From: Candidatus Falkowiibacteriota bacterium
GTDB lineage: Bacteria; Patescibacteriota; Patescibacteriia; CAIXNZ01
Assembly (NCBI GenBank): GCA_903920975.1
Contig: CAIXNZ010000110.1
Location: 1 to 27,729 of the forward strand
DNA: 27,729 nt
Direction of reading: 5' to 3'
Made by a program: the position numbers and the translations under genes. Below, one piece after another: positions 7,089 to 13,973 of the stretch. Below the pieces are notes generated by a model. It made no database searches and had not been told where the DNA came from. It saw only the letters and a program-made list of their open reading frames with translations. Each line of letters starts with the position of its first letter. Positions within the stretch are counted from its first letter, which is position 1.

Positions 7089-7112
7089 TCTTTTAGCAAT
7101 TCCGCTAAAAGA
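7089..7112 (+). promoter_or_regulatory. Leader hairpin before the glycosidase gene
   Basis: TCTTTTAGC (7089-7097) and GCTAAAAGA (7104-7112) form a perfect 9-bp stem with a 6-base loop, followed by an A-rich stretch and the ribosome site AAGGAGGT (7123-7130). A TTGACA at 7032-7037 may be a -35 box, but no well-spaced -10 box is evident. The hairpin could stabilise the mRNA or modulate initiation. Confidence 0.5.
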
Positions 7113-7135
7113 AAAAAATAAAAAGGAGGTCGAAA

Positions 7136-8734
7136 ATGAGAAGTATCGCGCATGGATTTCGGTGGCTACTGACAGTTTTGCTTTTAACCTTTTTGTTCGC
7201 CTGCGATAGCGGCGGTGGTGGTGGAGGAGGAGGCAATAATTCTCCGAAACCGCCGCCGGTTGTCAATCATCCGCCGGTCATCACCTCCACGCCAATCATT
7301 ACGGCCACGGCCGAGGAACTGTACGAGGACATTGTGACTGCCATTGATGCTGATAATGATACCTTGATCTACTCCCTGCTTAATTATCCCGCGGGCATGA
7401 CCATTGATTCGGCTACGGGCAAGATTTCCTGGATACCTGCCATAAGTCAGGCTGGTATTCATTCTATCAAGGTCAAAGTCAGCGACGGTAAAACTTTCGT
7501 TACCGTGGAGTACAATCTCACCGTGATAGTGGTTCCCAACACGGCTCCGCAAATTACTTCGGTGCCGATTCGGGGCGCTATTGTCTCGCACGCTTATCCG
7601 TACGTGGTTATTGCCACTGACGCGCAGAACGACACTCTGACCTACGGATTGCTGCAATTTCCCGCGGGCATGACCATTAACAGCGCCAGTGGCCAGATCA
7701 CCTGGACACCGGGAGCAGTTGGCAATTATTCTGTCGAAATTTCAGTCACTGATGGTGATTCTATTAGTACGCAGAAATTTGCCGTCAGAGTAATCCCGGC
7801 TGATAATGGCGTACCATTCCAGAGCGGTTGTACGCTGACTGGCTGGTGGTACACTGATTATGAGATGCTCACGTCGCATTATACGGTTGATAAAATGAAA
7901 GCTGCCGGCTGCACTTGCATTTCTGTTTTAGTCACTCAGTATCAAGACAACATCAACTCCACGACTATTGCGCCTATTTTTTCCAAAACCAACAGCGACG
8001 CGGGCTTAGTCCAGATCATCTCCTATATTCATAGTCAGGGCTTAATTGTCATGCTTAAACCGCATGTTGATGTGCAATCTACTGCTTGGCGTGGGGAAAT
8101 AACTTTTACCGCGGAAAGCGATTGGACTGCCTGGTTTGCCAGCTATACGACTTTCATCAATCACTATCTGGACCTGGCCGAAGCTAATGGCGTGGAAATT
8201 TTTTGTCTTGGCACTGAATTCAAGGCCACTGAACATCGGGAAACACAATGGCGCGCGCAAATTGCCAATGGCCGGACCAAGTTTTCCGGCCTGATAACTT
8301 ACGCCGCCAATTGGGATAGTTACAATACTATTGCCTGGTGGGATGCGTTGGATTTTATAGGTATAGATGCTTATTTCCCGTTGACTGGTACTACAACGCC
8401 GACTCAGGCCCAGTTAAATGCGGCCTGGATTGCCATCAAAAATAATCTGGCAACCTTTGCCGTAGCTAAGGGCATGGACATTGTTTTCACGGAATTCGGC
8501 TACCAGAGCATCAATGGCACCAATATGTACCCGCCGTGGGTAAGTGGAAGCGTTGATTTGCAGGAACAGGCTGATTGCTATGAAGCGCTTTTTTCTGTAA
8601 ATTACAATGAGCCCTGGTTCAAAGGCGGATACAATTGGATGTGGTACTGGGACCCGTCACAAGATGTTAACAAATTTGACATCTATGGCAAGCCAGCAGA
8701 ACTTGTTTTGCGCAGTTATTACCTGGGTTACTAA
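7136..8734 (+). CDS. Lipoprotein glycoside hydrolase, GH113-like, with two Ig/cadherin-like domains
   Basis: This is a predicted surface-anchored glycosidase of 532 residues. The signal peptide ends in a lipobox (LFAC, Cys23) followed by an eight-glycine linker. Two related He_PIG/cadherin-like domains follow at about residues 46-130 and 136-222, each with DADNDTL/DAQNDTL and FPAGMTI(D/N)SA(T/S)G. The rest (about 230-532) reads as a TIM barrel like GH113 beta-mannanases. It starts TGWWYTDYEM, with a probable acid/base Glu361 in CLGTEFKATE, a probable nucleophile Glu453 in FTEFGYQS, and a Trp-rich end (YNWMWYWDPSQD). Substrate class is inferred from the family only. The gene is monocistronic, with AAGGAGGT 7 bases before the ATG and a terminator after the stop. 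An extracellular polysaccharidase fits an episymbiotic or scavenging lifestyle. Confidence 0.85.
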   Translation: MRSIAHGFRWLLTVLLLTFLFACDSGGGGGGGGNNSPKPPPVVNHPPVITSTPIITATAEELYEDIVTAIDADNDTLIYSLLNYPAGMTIDSATGKISWIPAISQAGIHSIKVKVSDGKTFVTVEYNLTVIVVPNTAPQITSVPIRGAIVSHAYPYVVIATDAQNDTLTYGLLQFPAGMTINSASGQITWTPGAVGNYSVEISVTDGDSISTQKFAVRVIPADNGVPFQSGCTLTGWWYTDYEMLTSHYTVDKMKAAGCTCISVLVTQYQDNINSTTIAPIFSKTNSDAGLVQIISYIHSQGLIVMLKPHVDVQSTAWRGEITFTAESDWTAWFASYTTFINHYLDLAEANGVEIFCLGTEFKATEHRETQWRAQIANGRTKFSGLITYAANWDSYNTIAWWDALDFIGIDAYFPLTGTTTPTQAQLNAAWIAIKNNLATFAVAKGMDIVFTEFGYQSINGTNMYPPWVSGSVDLQEQADCYEALFSVNYNEPWFKGGYNWMWYWDPSQDVNKFDIYGKPAELVLRSYYLGY

Positions 8735-8746
8735 CATGAATACATA

Positions 8747-8784
8747 AGCGCCTCGGCTTTAAAGCGGGGCGCTTTTTCTTTTGC
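8747..8784 (+). terminator. Intrinsic terminator of the glycosidase gene
   Basis: GCGCCTCGGCTTT pairs with AAAGCGGGGCGC almost without a loop, followed by TTTTTCTTTT. It lies 13 bases past the stop. Confidence 0.85.
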
Positions 8785-8800
8785 GAAATGATTTTCTCTT

Positions 8801-8908
8801 GGTACTTTTTGACAGCAAAAAGTACCACAAAAACTGCTGGGGTGCTCAGTCCGCTATTTTTAATAGTTTGTTCGATGCTTTGATGATGGCGCTCAATTCG
8901 CACCCCAG
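8801..8908. repeat. Degenerate inverted-repeat element between genes
   Basis: A perfect 11-bp hairpin (GGTACTTTTTG - ACAG - CAAAAAGTACC, 8801-8826) is followed by CTGGGGTGC (8837-8845) and its inverted copy GCACCCCAG (8900-8908). No credible gene lies here; a 70-codon open frame over it is made of repeat sequence without a ribosome site. It is likely a decayed mobile or repeat element. Confidence 0.65.
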
Positions 8909-8961
8909 ACCCCTCTGTACTAGTGATAGATGTTTAGTGCGATTTGTTACCAAATTAACTC

Positions 8962-8990
8962 TTGACATTTGGCTAAGGTTATGCTATTTT
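8962..8990 (+). promoter_or_regulatory. Promoter of the 9204 gene
   Basis: TTGACA (8962-8967), a 17-base spacer and TATTTT (8985-8990) preceded by TGC (an extended -10) form a good promoter. It predicts a leader of about 205 bases before the ATG at 9204, unusually long for this window. Confidence 0.75.
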
Positions 8991-9017
8991 TAAAGTGGGC
9001 GAAATAAGTATATTTAT

Positions 9018-9087
9018 ATGAATAAAAACGCTTTGGCCCAATTTAAAAGAACTAAATCCTATTTAATATAGTGGTTTTAGTTTTTTT
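9018..9087 (+). promoter_or_regulatory. Possible attenuator in the leader (short ORF overlapping a terminator-like hairpin)
   Basis: AACTAAATCC (9050-9059) and GGTTTTAGTT (9073-9082) form a stem followed directly by T's and TATT, a terminator-like structure inside the leader. A 17-codon open frame (ATG at 9018, TAG at 9069-9071) runs through its left arm. It has no ribosome site and no run of one amino acid, so peptide-mediated attenuation is only a possibility. Confidence 0.4.
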
Positions 9088-9203
9088 ATTATAAAAGATC
9101 TTTTAAAACAAACCAAAAATCGGCTGCTAATTTTGAGGAAATTGGTGGCAAGGAGCTGGCAATTAGTAGTTCTAAACGATAACTCAAACGCTGGAGGAGT
9201 ACT

Positions 9204-9908
9204 ATGGAATTTTTAATAGTTCACTCGCTGATAACCGGAAATGTGATCGGTCACACAGCTATTCCGTCAATCACGGATCATGTGCGTCCGATGGTAGATT
9301 TGAACTACCATGCACCACATGAAAATTTCAGACCCACGGTTAATAATTGGGTGGAAAACAACACTGGTCCGCTGCTACCGGCCTACGAAAGTCCTGATGA
9401 AATCGACTTCAGGAAGACGAGCTCGCATCTGAGCAGGGCAGGAAACCCCAATCTACTGGGCATTGACACACAGAAGAGAGTCATGCCCGAGTTCAAACTG
9501 CCCGAGGGGCCGAAGTATATACCGATCCCGTATAAACCACCCGAGATTGACCCAGTTATCCAATGGAGACTGGATCAGACTCGCCGCAAACAGGAACGCA
9601 AAATGGCCGATCTTGGTATTGATCTTTCGCCTGTCGCGAGAGTCCGAGGCAAGGAAACTATCTATGAGAACGCAGGGCATAGTCACTTCAGTCACGTGAA
9701 AGACAAGGGCTATCACGTGACAGTACAGATTCCTGGCCTTGGTAAGGCTGAAGGCTTGAAGAATGGTCTCGTTATGCACGGTCACGTTCATGAGGAAAGG
9801 CCGGAAAGCGGTGATGAACCGAGTGGCTTCATTGACTGGTTCATCAAGGGTATTGGGAATATGGTTGTCGGTGGCAAGAATGGTGGTCACGATGACGACG
9901 ATGAATAA
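9204..9908 (+). CDS. Hypothetical protein with acidic tail
   Basis: The 234-residue protein matches no family I recognise. It has no clear signal peptide, though a weakly hydrophobic N-terminus is present. The middle is rich in proline and charge (PEFKLPEGPKYIPIPYKPPEID, about residues 95-116), followed by a basic helix (RLDQTRRKQERKMADL). The C-terminal part has a His-rich stretch (AGHSHFSHVKDKGYHV) and MHGHVHEE, then a glycine-rich amphipathic segment and an Asp/Glu tail (GGHDDDDE). The gene looks real. It has an extended promoter, an excellent ribosome site (GGAGGAG 6 bases from the ATG) and a perfect 11-bp terminator hairpin. It is monocistronic, like the other Shine-Dalgarno-led genes here. 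The histidines might bind metal, but this is speculative. Confidence 0.75.
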   Translation: MEFLIVHSLITGNVIGHTAIPSITDHVRPMVDLNYHAPHENFRPTVNNWVENNTGPLLPAYESPDEIDFRKTSSHLSRAGNPNLLGIDTQKRVMPEFKLPEGPKYIPIPYKPPEIDPVIQWRLDQTRRKQERKMADLGIDLSPVARVRGKETIYENAGHSHFSHVKDKGYHVTVQIPGLGKAEGLKNGLVMHGHVHEERPESGDEPSGFIDWFIKGIGNMVVGGKNGGHDDDDE

Positions 9909-9918
9909 ATGAGTTATC

Positions 9919-9955
9919 AAGCCTCTGTATCGCAAGGTACAGAGGCTTTTTCTTT
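9919..9955 (+). terminator. Intrinsic terminator
   Basis: AAGCCTCTGTA (9919-9929) and TACAGAGGCTT (9938-9948) form a perfect 11-bp stem with an 8-base loop, followed by TTTCTTTCC. Confidence 0.93.
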
Positions 9956-9957
9956 CC

Positions 9958-9986
9958 TTGATTTCTACCCCCAAAAAGTTTAAAAT
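9958..9986 (+). promoter_or_regulatory. Promoter of the 10083 gene (duplicated promoter 1)
   Basis: TTGATT (9958-9963), a 17-base spacer and TAAAAT (9981-9986) follow directly on the terminator T-tract. The same arrangement, with the flanking TTTCTTTCC and TTAAGATA, recurs at 10606-10634. A second TATAAT lies at 10004-10009. Confidence 0.6.
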
Positions 9987-10082
9987 TAAGATAATACGAT
10001 AAATATAATTTTTCAATAAAATTGATAAGTCGTCTGCCAAAGGCAGGCCAAAAATTAACAATTTAACAAAGGAGGAAGGAAA

Positions 10083-10442
10083 ATGTTTCGAAATCCGCGT
10101 GTAATCGGTGCTTTGCTGTGGCTGTTTTCTTTGCAGGTGTTTGCGGTCACCAACGGAGGGCTGTTGGCCGAACACCTCTGGCTGGATATTGGCACGGCAC
10201 TCCTCATGTTCATTATCGCCAGCTACTATCTCGGCCGGGGCCTGACCACGCATACTGATTTGGCATTCTATTTTGTGCTGCTGCTCATCCTGGCGGCTAG
10301 CGCTGTGATGGCCATCAGATTCTGCGGTCAGATGCAGCTTCATTGGTACGATGCCACGATCATTATGGCCGGACCTCAGGTATTTGCCATGTCAATCGGT
10401 TTTTGGATGACTAGTCACCGCCATCTGGCCAACGCAACTTAA
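10083..10442 (+). CDS. Small multi-pass membrane protein
   Basis: The 119-residue product is unrecognised. Three to four hydrophobic segments are visible (about residues 7-24, 32-50, 58-80 and 92-108), so it is an integral membrane protein with few polar loops. It has a strong ribosome site (AAAGGAGGAAGG, 3 bases before the ATG) and a perfect 10-bp GC-rich terminator downstream. The leader includes a CTGCC-AAA-GGCAG palindrome (10034-10046). Like its neighbours at 6775 and 9204 it is a stand-alone unit with higher apparent GC than the rest of the window. Confidence 0.8.
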   Translation: MFRNPRVIGALLWLFSLQVFAVTNGGLLAEHLWLDIGTALLMFIIASYYLGRGLTTHTDLAFYFVLLLILAASAVMAIRFCGQMQLHWYDATIIMAGPQVFAMSIGFWMTSHRHLANAT

Positions 10443-10472
10443 GGGCTTGAAATCAAGTCTGGACATACCCAG

Positions 10473-10505
10473 GGCGGCTCTCTCATCGCGAGAGCCGCCT
10501 TTTTT
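10473..10505 (+). terminator. Intrinsic terminator
   Basis: GGCGGCTCTC (10473-10482) and GAGAGCCGCC (10490-10499) form a perfect 10-bp stem with a 7-base loop, followed by six T's. Confidence 0.95.
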
Positions 10506-10508
10506 GTT

Positions 10509-10594
10509 GGGCGAAAAGGCGCATCGGGGTTTTCGGCATTGTAGAGACGCGAGATCTCGCGTCTCTACAGCATCCGCAATCCGCCTTTTCGCCC
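10509..10594. repeat. Concentric palindrome element F
   Basis: The outer arms GGGCGAAAAGGCG (10509-10521) and CGCCTTTTCGCCC (10582-10594) are perfect complements and are followed by TTTTTCTTT, so this also resembles a terminator. The 28-bp core at 10541-10568 (half-site GTAGAGACGCGAGA) is identical to the cores at 2439-2466 and 6633-6660. Confidence 0.92.
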
Positions 10595-10605
10595 TTTTTC
10601 TTTCC

Positions 10606-10634
10606 TTGATTTTTGGCCACAAAAGGCATAAAAT
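10606..10634 (+). promoter_or_regulatory. Promoter of the 10674 gene (duplicated promoter 2)
   Basis: TTGATT (10606-10611), a 17-base spacer and TAAAAT (10629-10634) match the promoter at 9958-9986, and both are preceded by TTTCTTTCC and followed by TAAGATA. The predicted leader has no Shine-Dalgarno site. Confidence 0.6.
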
Positions 10635-10673
10635 TAAGATATATTTACTCATAGTCCTCTAACCCAAATAAAT

Positions 10674-11390
10674 ATGAAAAAAATCAATCTTTTCGTTATT
10701 ATTTTCCTTTTGCTTCTGGTCATCGCCGGCCTGGTGGTGGCCAATTTTTTCCTTTACCAGATCTACTTCACTAAAAATAATTTAATGCCAGAACAAAACA
10801 CTAATCTGGTCAGCAGCCCTGTTCAGGCGGCGGTCTATAAAGAATATGCTTTGGAGGATACTTTCCCGATCATTGAAAAGAATTATCCCGATTGGATAGC
10901 CAGATGGAAAAAAGTTAACCCTGATTTCAGTCTTCAATGGCAGCGTAGGAATGAAAATACTGGCGAACAAGAATTTTCGCAAAAAGGTGATGGGGAAATT
11001 GGCTTGAAATCTTCAGATGATTTTATTGGAGACTTAGCAGACTTAAATAAGGATTTATTGGCTTTATCTCCTGATAAAAAGATGGCGGTCAATATTTATA
11101 GTGGCGGAGATCCGGATACGGATGTCAAACTTATTGATTTAGGCAAGAAAAAATCAAAAACCATTCTTTCCTGCGGTCCTGACTGTGGGTTTAATCATGC
11201 CTTTTGGCTAGATAATAATACCTTTTTTGTTCTAGCTCAAGGACTGGGAATGCACGAAATGATTGGCAAGGGAACTTATTATACGGTAATGCCTTTAATC
11301 GAACTCTATAATCTGGAGAAAAATAGTCATAAAACTTTTGCTGGATTCGAAGTAGAGGAGGAATATTTTTATAAGCAGTTAGGTTTATAA
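10674..11390 (+). CDS. Membrane-anchored extracytoplasmic protein of unknown function
   Basis: The 238-residue protein has one long hydrophobic segment (about residues 6-29) with no obvious cleavage site. It is best read as an N-terminally anchored protein with an extracytoplasmic domain. The domain contains phrases typical of beta-propeller-like stretches (LLALSPDKKMAVNIYSGGD, DVKLIDLGKKKS, NHAFWLDNNTFFVLA) and a Cys pair (CGPDC, about residues 164-168) that could form a disulfide. It is too short for a full propeller. Translation starts without a Shine-Dalgarno site (AATAAAT before the ATG), unlike the gene upstream. Family unknown; homologues would probably be found in related CPR genomes. 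Confidence 0.8.
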   Translation: MKKINLFVIIFLLLLVIAGLVVANFFLYQIYFTKNNLMPEQNTNLVSSPVQAAVYKEYALEDTFPIIEKNYPDWIARWKKVNPDFSLQWQRRNENTGEQEFSQKGDGEIGLKSSDDFIGDLADLNKDLLALSPDKKMAVNIYSGGDPDTDVKLIDLGKKKSKTILSCGPDCGFNHAFWLDNNTFFVLAQGLGMHEMIGKGTYYTVMPLIELYNLEKNSHKTFAGFEVEEEYFYKQLGL

Positions 11391-11488
11391 ATCCGCGTCT
11401 TAACCCATTACCAAATTTAAGCGTAAAATTGAGGTAAGACATAAAAATACGCCATAATGTTTTGTGCGTAAAGTTTTAATTATATATT

Positions 11489-12139
11489 ATGAAAAAAATA
11501 TTATTTACACTCATTTTCTCCTTTCTCATCTGCTTGCCGGCTTATGCGCATCAGCCGCATTTTGTAGAAAATATTGATCAGCCAATCAAAATAACAGACC
11601 CTGAAGTTTCCAAGGCCTATTATGGCGAATTAAAAGGCAAGCCAGATTTTTATGTGCTTGATAGTCCTACTGATTTTCAATTATACCTGAACATTCTCAT
11701 ACCAGCTGTGCCAGAAACTAACCGCGACATGCTCGTGGAATTTTACACCAACCAAGAACCAGGCAAGCCATTATACACGCTGGATGGTAAAAATTTTGCT
11801 TGGCAGCCCTTTCATGAGGAATTTGCCAATGATGATTATTTCAAAGGGCCGGAAATCAGGGAAATGGTGCCAGCCGCTAGTTATTACATTAAAGTCTCCA
11901 GCCTAAGTAATACGGGCAGATATTCTTTGGCTGTTGGTGAAAAAGAAGAATTTCCTCCCTCGGAAATTATCCGCTCCTTAATAGAACTTCCCCAAATCAA
12001 ATCCCAGATTTTTAATAAACCAGCCATCTCTGCCTTTTTCAACATTTTCGGCCTTTTTCTTTTTGTGCCCCTGATTTTGCTCATTGTAATAATTATTGGA
12101 ATTGTTTATTTGGTTAAAAGGAGAAGAAATAAAAAATAA
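11489..12139 (+). CDS. Exported protein with C-terminal membrane anchor
   Basis: The 216-residue protein has a clear cleavable signal peptide (MKKILFTLIFSFLICLPAYA, cut near residue 20). A soluble beta-rich domain follows (about 25-150). It ends in a membrane helix at about 185-208 followed by a basic cytoplasmic tail (KRRRNKK), so it is a type I membrane protein. No named family is recognised. The segment AASYYIKVSSLSNTGRYSLAVGE resembles the last strands of small beta-sandwich domains found in secreted peptidases (pre-peptidase C-terminal type), an inference only. There is no Shine-Dalgarno site; the ATG follows TTATATATT. Repeat element G lies 9 bases past the stop. Confidence 0.82.
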   Translation: MKKILFTLIFSFLICLPAYAHQPHFVENIDQPIKITDPEVSKAYYGELKGKPDFYVLDSPTDFQLYLNILIPAVPETNRDMLVEFYTNQEPGKPLYTLDGKNFAWQPFHEEFANDDYFKGPEIREMVPAASYYIKVSSLSNTGRYSLAVGEKEEFPPSEIIRSLIELPQIKSQIFNKPAISAFFNIFGLFLFVPLILLIVIIIGIVYLVKRRRNKK

Positions 12140-12148
12140 TTTTTCAAT

Positions 12149-12267
12149 GCGAAAACGGCCGGCGTAAAACGCCGTAGAGACCCCGCGACGCGGGATCTCT
12201 ACAACGATCGTTGTCGTAGAGACACGGCATGCCATGTCTCTACCGTCCGGGGCAAAGCCGTTTTCGC
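12149..12267. repeat. Double-core concentric palindrome element G
   Basis: The outer arms GCGAAAACGGC (12149-12159) and GCCGTTTTCGC (12257-12267) are perfect complements. The inner cores are at 12174-12202 (near-palindrome, half-site GTAGAGACCCCGCG) and 12216-12243 (half-site GTAGAGACACGGCA), with ACAACGATCGTTGT between them. It is a close relative of element E (6607-6727), including the CGTCCGGGGCAA tail. No separate promoter for the next gene was recognised in 12268-12327. Confidence 0.9.
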
Positions 12268-12327
12268 TCATCCAACTTCATTAACGTCAAACCAACCTCA
12301 TCAACCTCAAAAACTCAGTAAAAACCA

Positions 12328-13812
12328 ATGCTTACTAAATCCGACTTTATTAAATATCTGCAATGTTATAAATATTTGTGGCTTTACAAAAACCGCAAGG
12401 ATTTGATTCCAGCTGATTATGCCGACCGTTTTGCCCAGATTTTTGGCGAAGGTTATAAAGTGGAGGATTATGCTTACAAATTATTTCCTGATGGCGCGGA
12501 CGCTTATGACGAGGATTTTAAAACTGCCATTAGCAAAACGCAGGATTTAATCAATAAAAAAATTCAGGTTATTTTCCAGCCCACCATTAGCGGGCGCGAA
12601 CTTTTTTCCCGCGCTGATATTATTAAATTTGATACTAAAAATAAATGCTGGGATATTTATGAAATCAAAGGTTCCACCAGCGTCAAAGATATTTATGAGG
12701 CGGACTTGGCCTTTCAAAAGGTTTGTCTGGAAACCAATGGCCTGAAATTAGGCAAACTGTTTATTATCCATGTCAATAAAGAATTTGTGAAAAAGGGGGA
12801 GATTAAACCCGAGAAATTTTTAACCATTGTGGAAATTACGCAGGAAGTAAATGATTTAGTCAAAGAAACGCGCACGCAGATTAAAGAGGCATTAATGGTT
12901 TTACAAAAAACCAAAGAGCCGCAAATTCGCATTTTAAAACAATGTTATGATCCTTATGAATGCTGTTTTACAAATTATTGCTGGAAAGATGTGCCAACCA
13001 ATTCCATTTATAATCTGGCTGGTCGATTAAGCGAACAAAAGTTAGAGCAATTATTGGACGAGGGGATAATGGCCATTAAAGATATTCCCGAAGGATTTTT
13101 AAAAAGCCATCGCGCGATTTTGCAGCATCAGGCAATTAAGCATAATACTGTCCATATTGAAAAAGATAAAATAGCCCAAGAACTGGCCCATTTAAAATAT
13201 CCCTTATACTTTCTGGATTACGAGACCTATGGCTTTGGCGCGGCCGTGCCGCTTTTTGACGGCTATCATCCTTATGAAAATATGCCGTTTCAGTATTCTT
13301 TGCATGTTTTACCTAAGTCCAAGGCAAAATTAGAGCACTACAAATTTTTATCAGCTAAATTTGCTGATCCGGCACCTGACTTAGCAGAATCTTTGAGAAA
13401 GATAATAAAAAGCAAGGGCAGTGTGCTTGCCTGGAATGCTGGTTTTGAAATGGGGTGTAATGATCAAATGGGGCAGCGCTATCCGAAATATAAAAAGTTT
13501 TTTGCGTCAGTCAACTTGCGCATGTTTGATTTAATGCAGATTTTCCGTCAGGGTTATTATGTGCACAAAGATTTTGCGGGTTCGGCTTCCTTAAAAAAAG
13601 TTTTGCCGGTTTTGGCGCCAAAATTGTCTTATGAAAAATTAAATATCCATGAAGGCGGAACAGCTTCTGAATCCTGGCGTAAAATGATTGATCCGGCTAC
13701 TGATAAAACAGAGAGTAAAAGGATTTATAATGATTTATTGAAATATTGTGAGCTAGACACACTTGCAATGGTAGAAATTTTAAAAGTACTTGAGAAGGTG
13801 ATATTTGGCTAA
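12328..13812 (+). CDS. DUF2779 nuclease: Cas4-like PD-(D/E)XK plus DnaQ-like domain
   Basis: This is a predicted DNA/RNA-processing enzyme of 494 residues. The N-terminal half resembles Cas4/RecB nucleases. It has a PD-(D/E)XK core with Asp97 (SRADIIKF) and Glu112-x-Lys114 (YEIKGST). A lone Cys13 (KYLQCYKYLWL) and a cluster Cys206, Cys212, Cys213 and Cys218 (CYDPYECCFTNYC) could together hold an iron-sulfur cluster. The C-terminal half is the DUF2779 domain. It shows DnaQ/RNase H-like motifs: Asp297-x-Glu299 (YFLDYETYGF), a second motif around LAWNAGFEMGCND, and Tyr473-x3-Asp477 (KYCELD), as in DEDDy exonucleases. It has no Shine-Dalgarno site. A diverged copy of its last 18-20 codons lies at 14926-14988, beyond the Fic gene. 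The substrate is unknown; repair or defence is plausible. Confidence 0.88.
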   Translation: MLTKSDFIKYLQCYKYLWLYKNRKDLIPADYADRFAQIFGEGYKVEDYAYKLFPDGADAYDEDFKTAISKTQDLINKKIQVIFQPTISGRELFSRADIIKFDTKNKCWDIYEIKGSTSVKDIYEADLAFQKVCLETNGLKLGKLFIIHVNKEFVKKGEIKPEKFLTIVEITQEVNDLVKETRTQIKEALMVLQKTKEPQIRILKQCYDPYECCFTNYCWKDVPTNSIYNLAGRLSEQKLEQLLDEGIMAIKDIPEGFLKSHRAILQHQAIKHNTVHIEKDKIAQELAHLKYPLYFLDYETYGFGAAVPLFDGYHPYENMPFQYSLHVLPKSKAKLEHYKFLSAKFADPAPDLAESLRKIIKSKGSVLAWNAGFEMGCNDQMGQRYPKYKKFFASVNLRMFDLMQIFRQGYYVHKDFAGSASLKKVLPVLAPKLSYEKLNIHEGGTASESWRKMIDPATDKTESKRIYNDLLKYCELDTLAMVEILKVLEKVIFG

Positions 13813-13888
13813 AATTAAATAAAATCATGTTAAAACCGTGAAAATAGGACATTATTTACTCATTTTTCACTGTTATGCTGATTTTATG

Positions 13889-13948
13889 CGTGAATTTGAG
13901 TCGTTTTTGGTTAAAATTCACGGCATATTGACACTTTGGCGTGAATAT
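13889..13948. promoter_or_regulatory. Putative operator repeats of the Fic gene
   Basis: CGTGAATTT (13889-13897) and its inverted copy AAATTCACG (13914-13922) flank a 16-base spacer. A third direct copy, CGTGAATAT (13940-13948), falls between the -35 and -10 boxes. The arrangement suggests a repressor site. The regulator is not identified and may be the Fic protein or a partner encoded elsewhere. Confidence 0.55.
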
Positions 13949-13956
13949 GATATGAT
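13928..13956 (+). promoter_or_regulatory. Promoter of the Fic gene
   Basis: TTGACA (13928-13933), a 17-base spacer and TATGAT (13951-13956) form a strong promoter. The predicted start near 13963 leaves about 11 bases before the ATG at 13974, or 26 before the ATG at 13989. Neither has a Shine-Dalgarno site. Confidence 0.88.
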
Positions 13957-13973
13957 AAAGATATAAATTAACA

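Noticed and set aside
8781..8993. 70-codon open frame after the glycosidase gene
   Set aside because: It lies over inverted repeats, has no ribosome site and no recognisable protein character.
9400..9720. His-Xaa-Ser occurrences (HLS, HFS) in the 9204 protein as an HxsA-like substrate
   Set aside because: Only isolated occurrences, not C-terminal repeats; no signal peptide; 17 kb from the Hxs-like genes.
9453..10343. Minus-strand open frame of 296 codons
   Set aside because: It runs antisense through two genes that have good ribosome sites, promoters and terminators, and through a perfect terminator hairpin. It has no ribosome site of its own.
2439..10568. GTAG palindromes as simple bidirectional terminators
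   Set aside because: The cores themselves lack T-tracts. They recur identically at several sites and inside genes; only the outer stems of some copies have terminator features.
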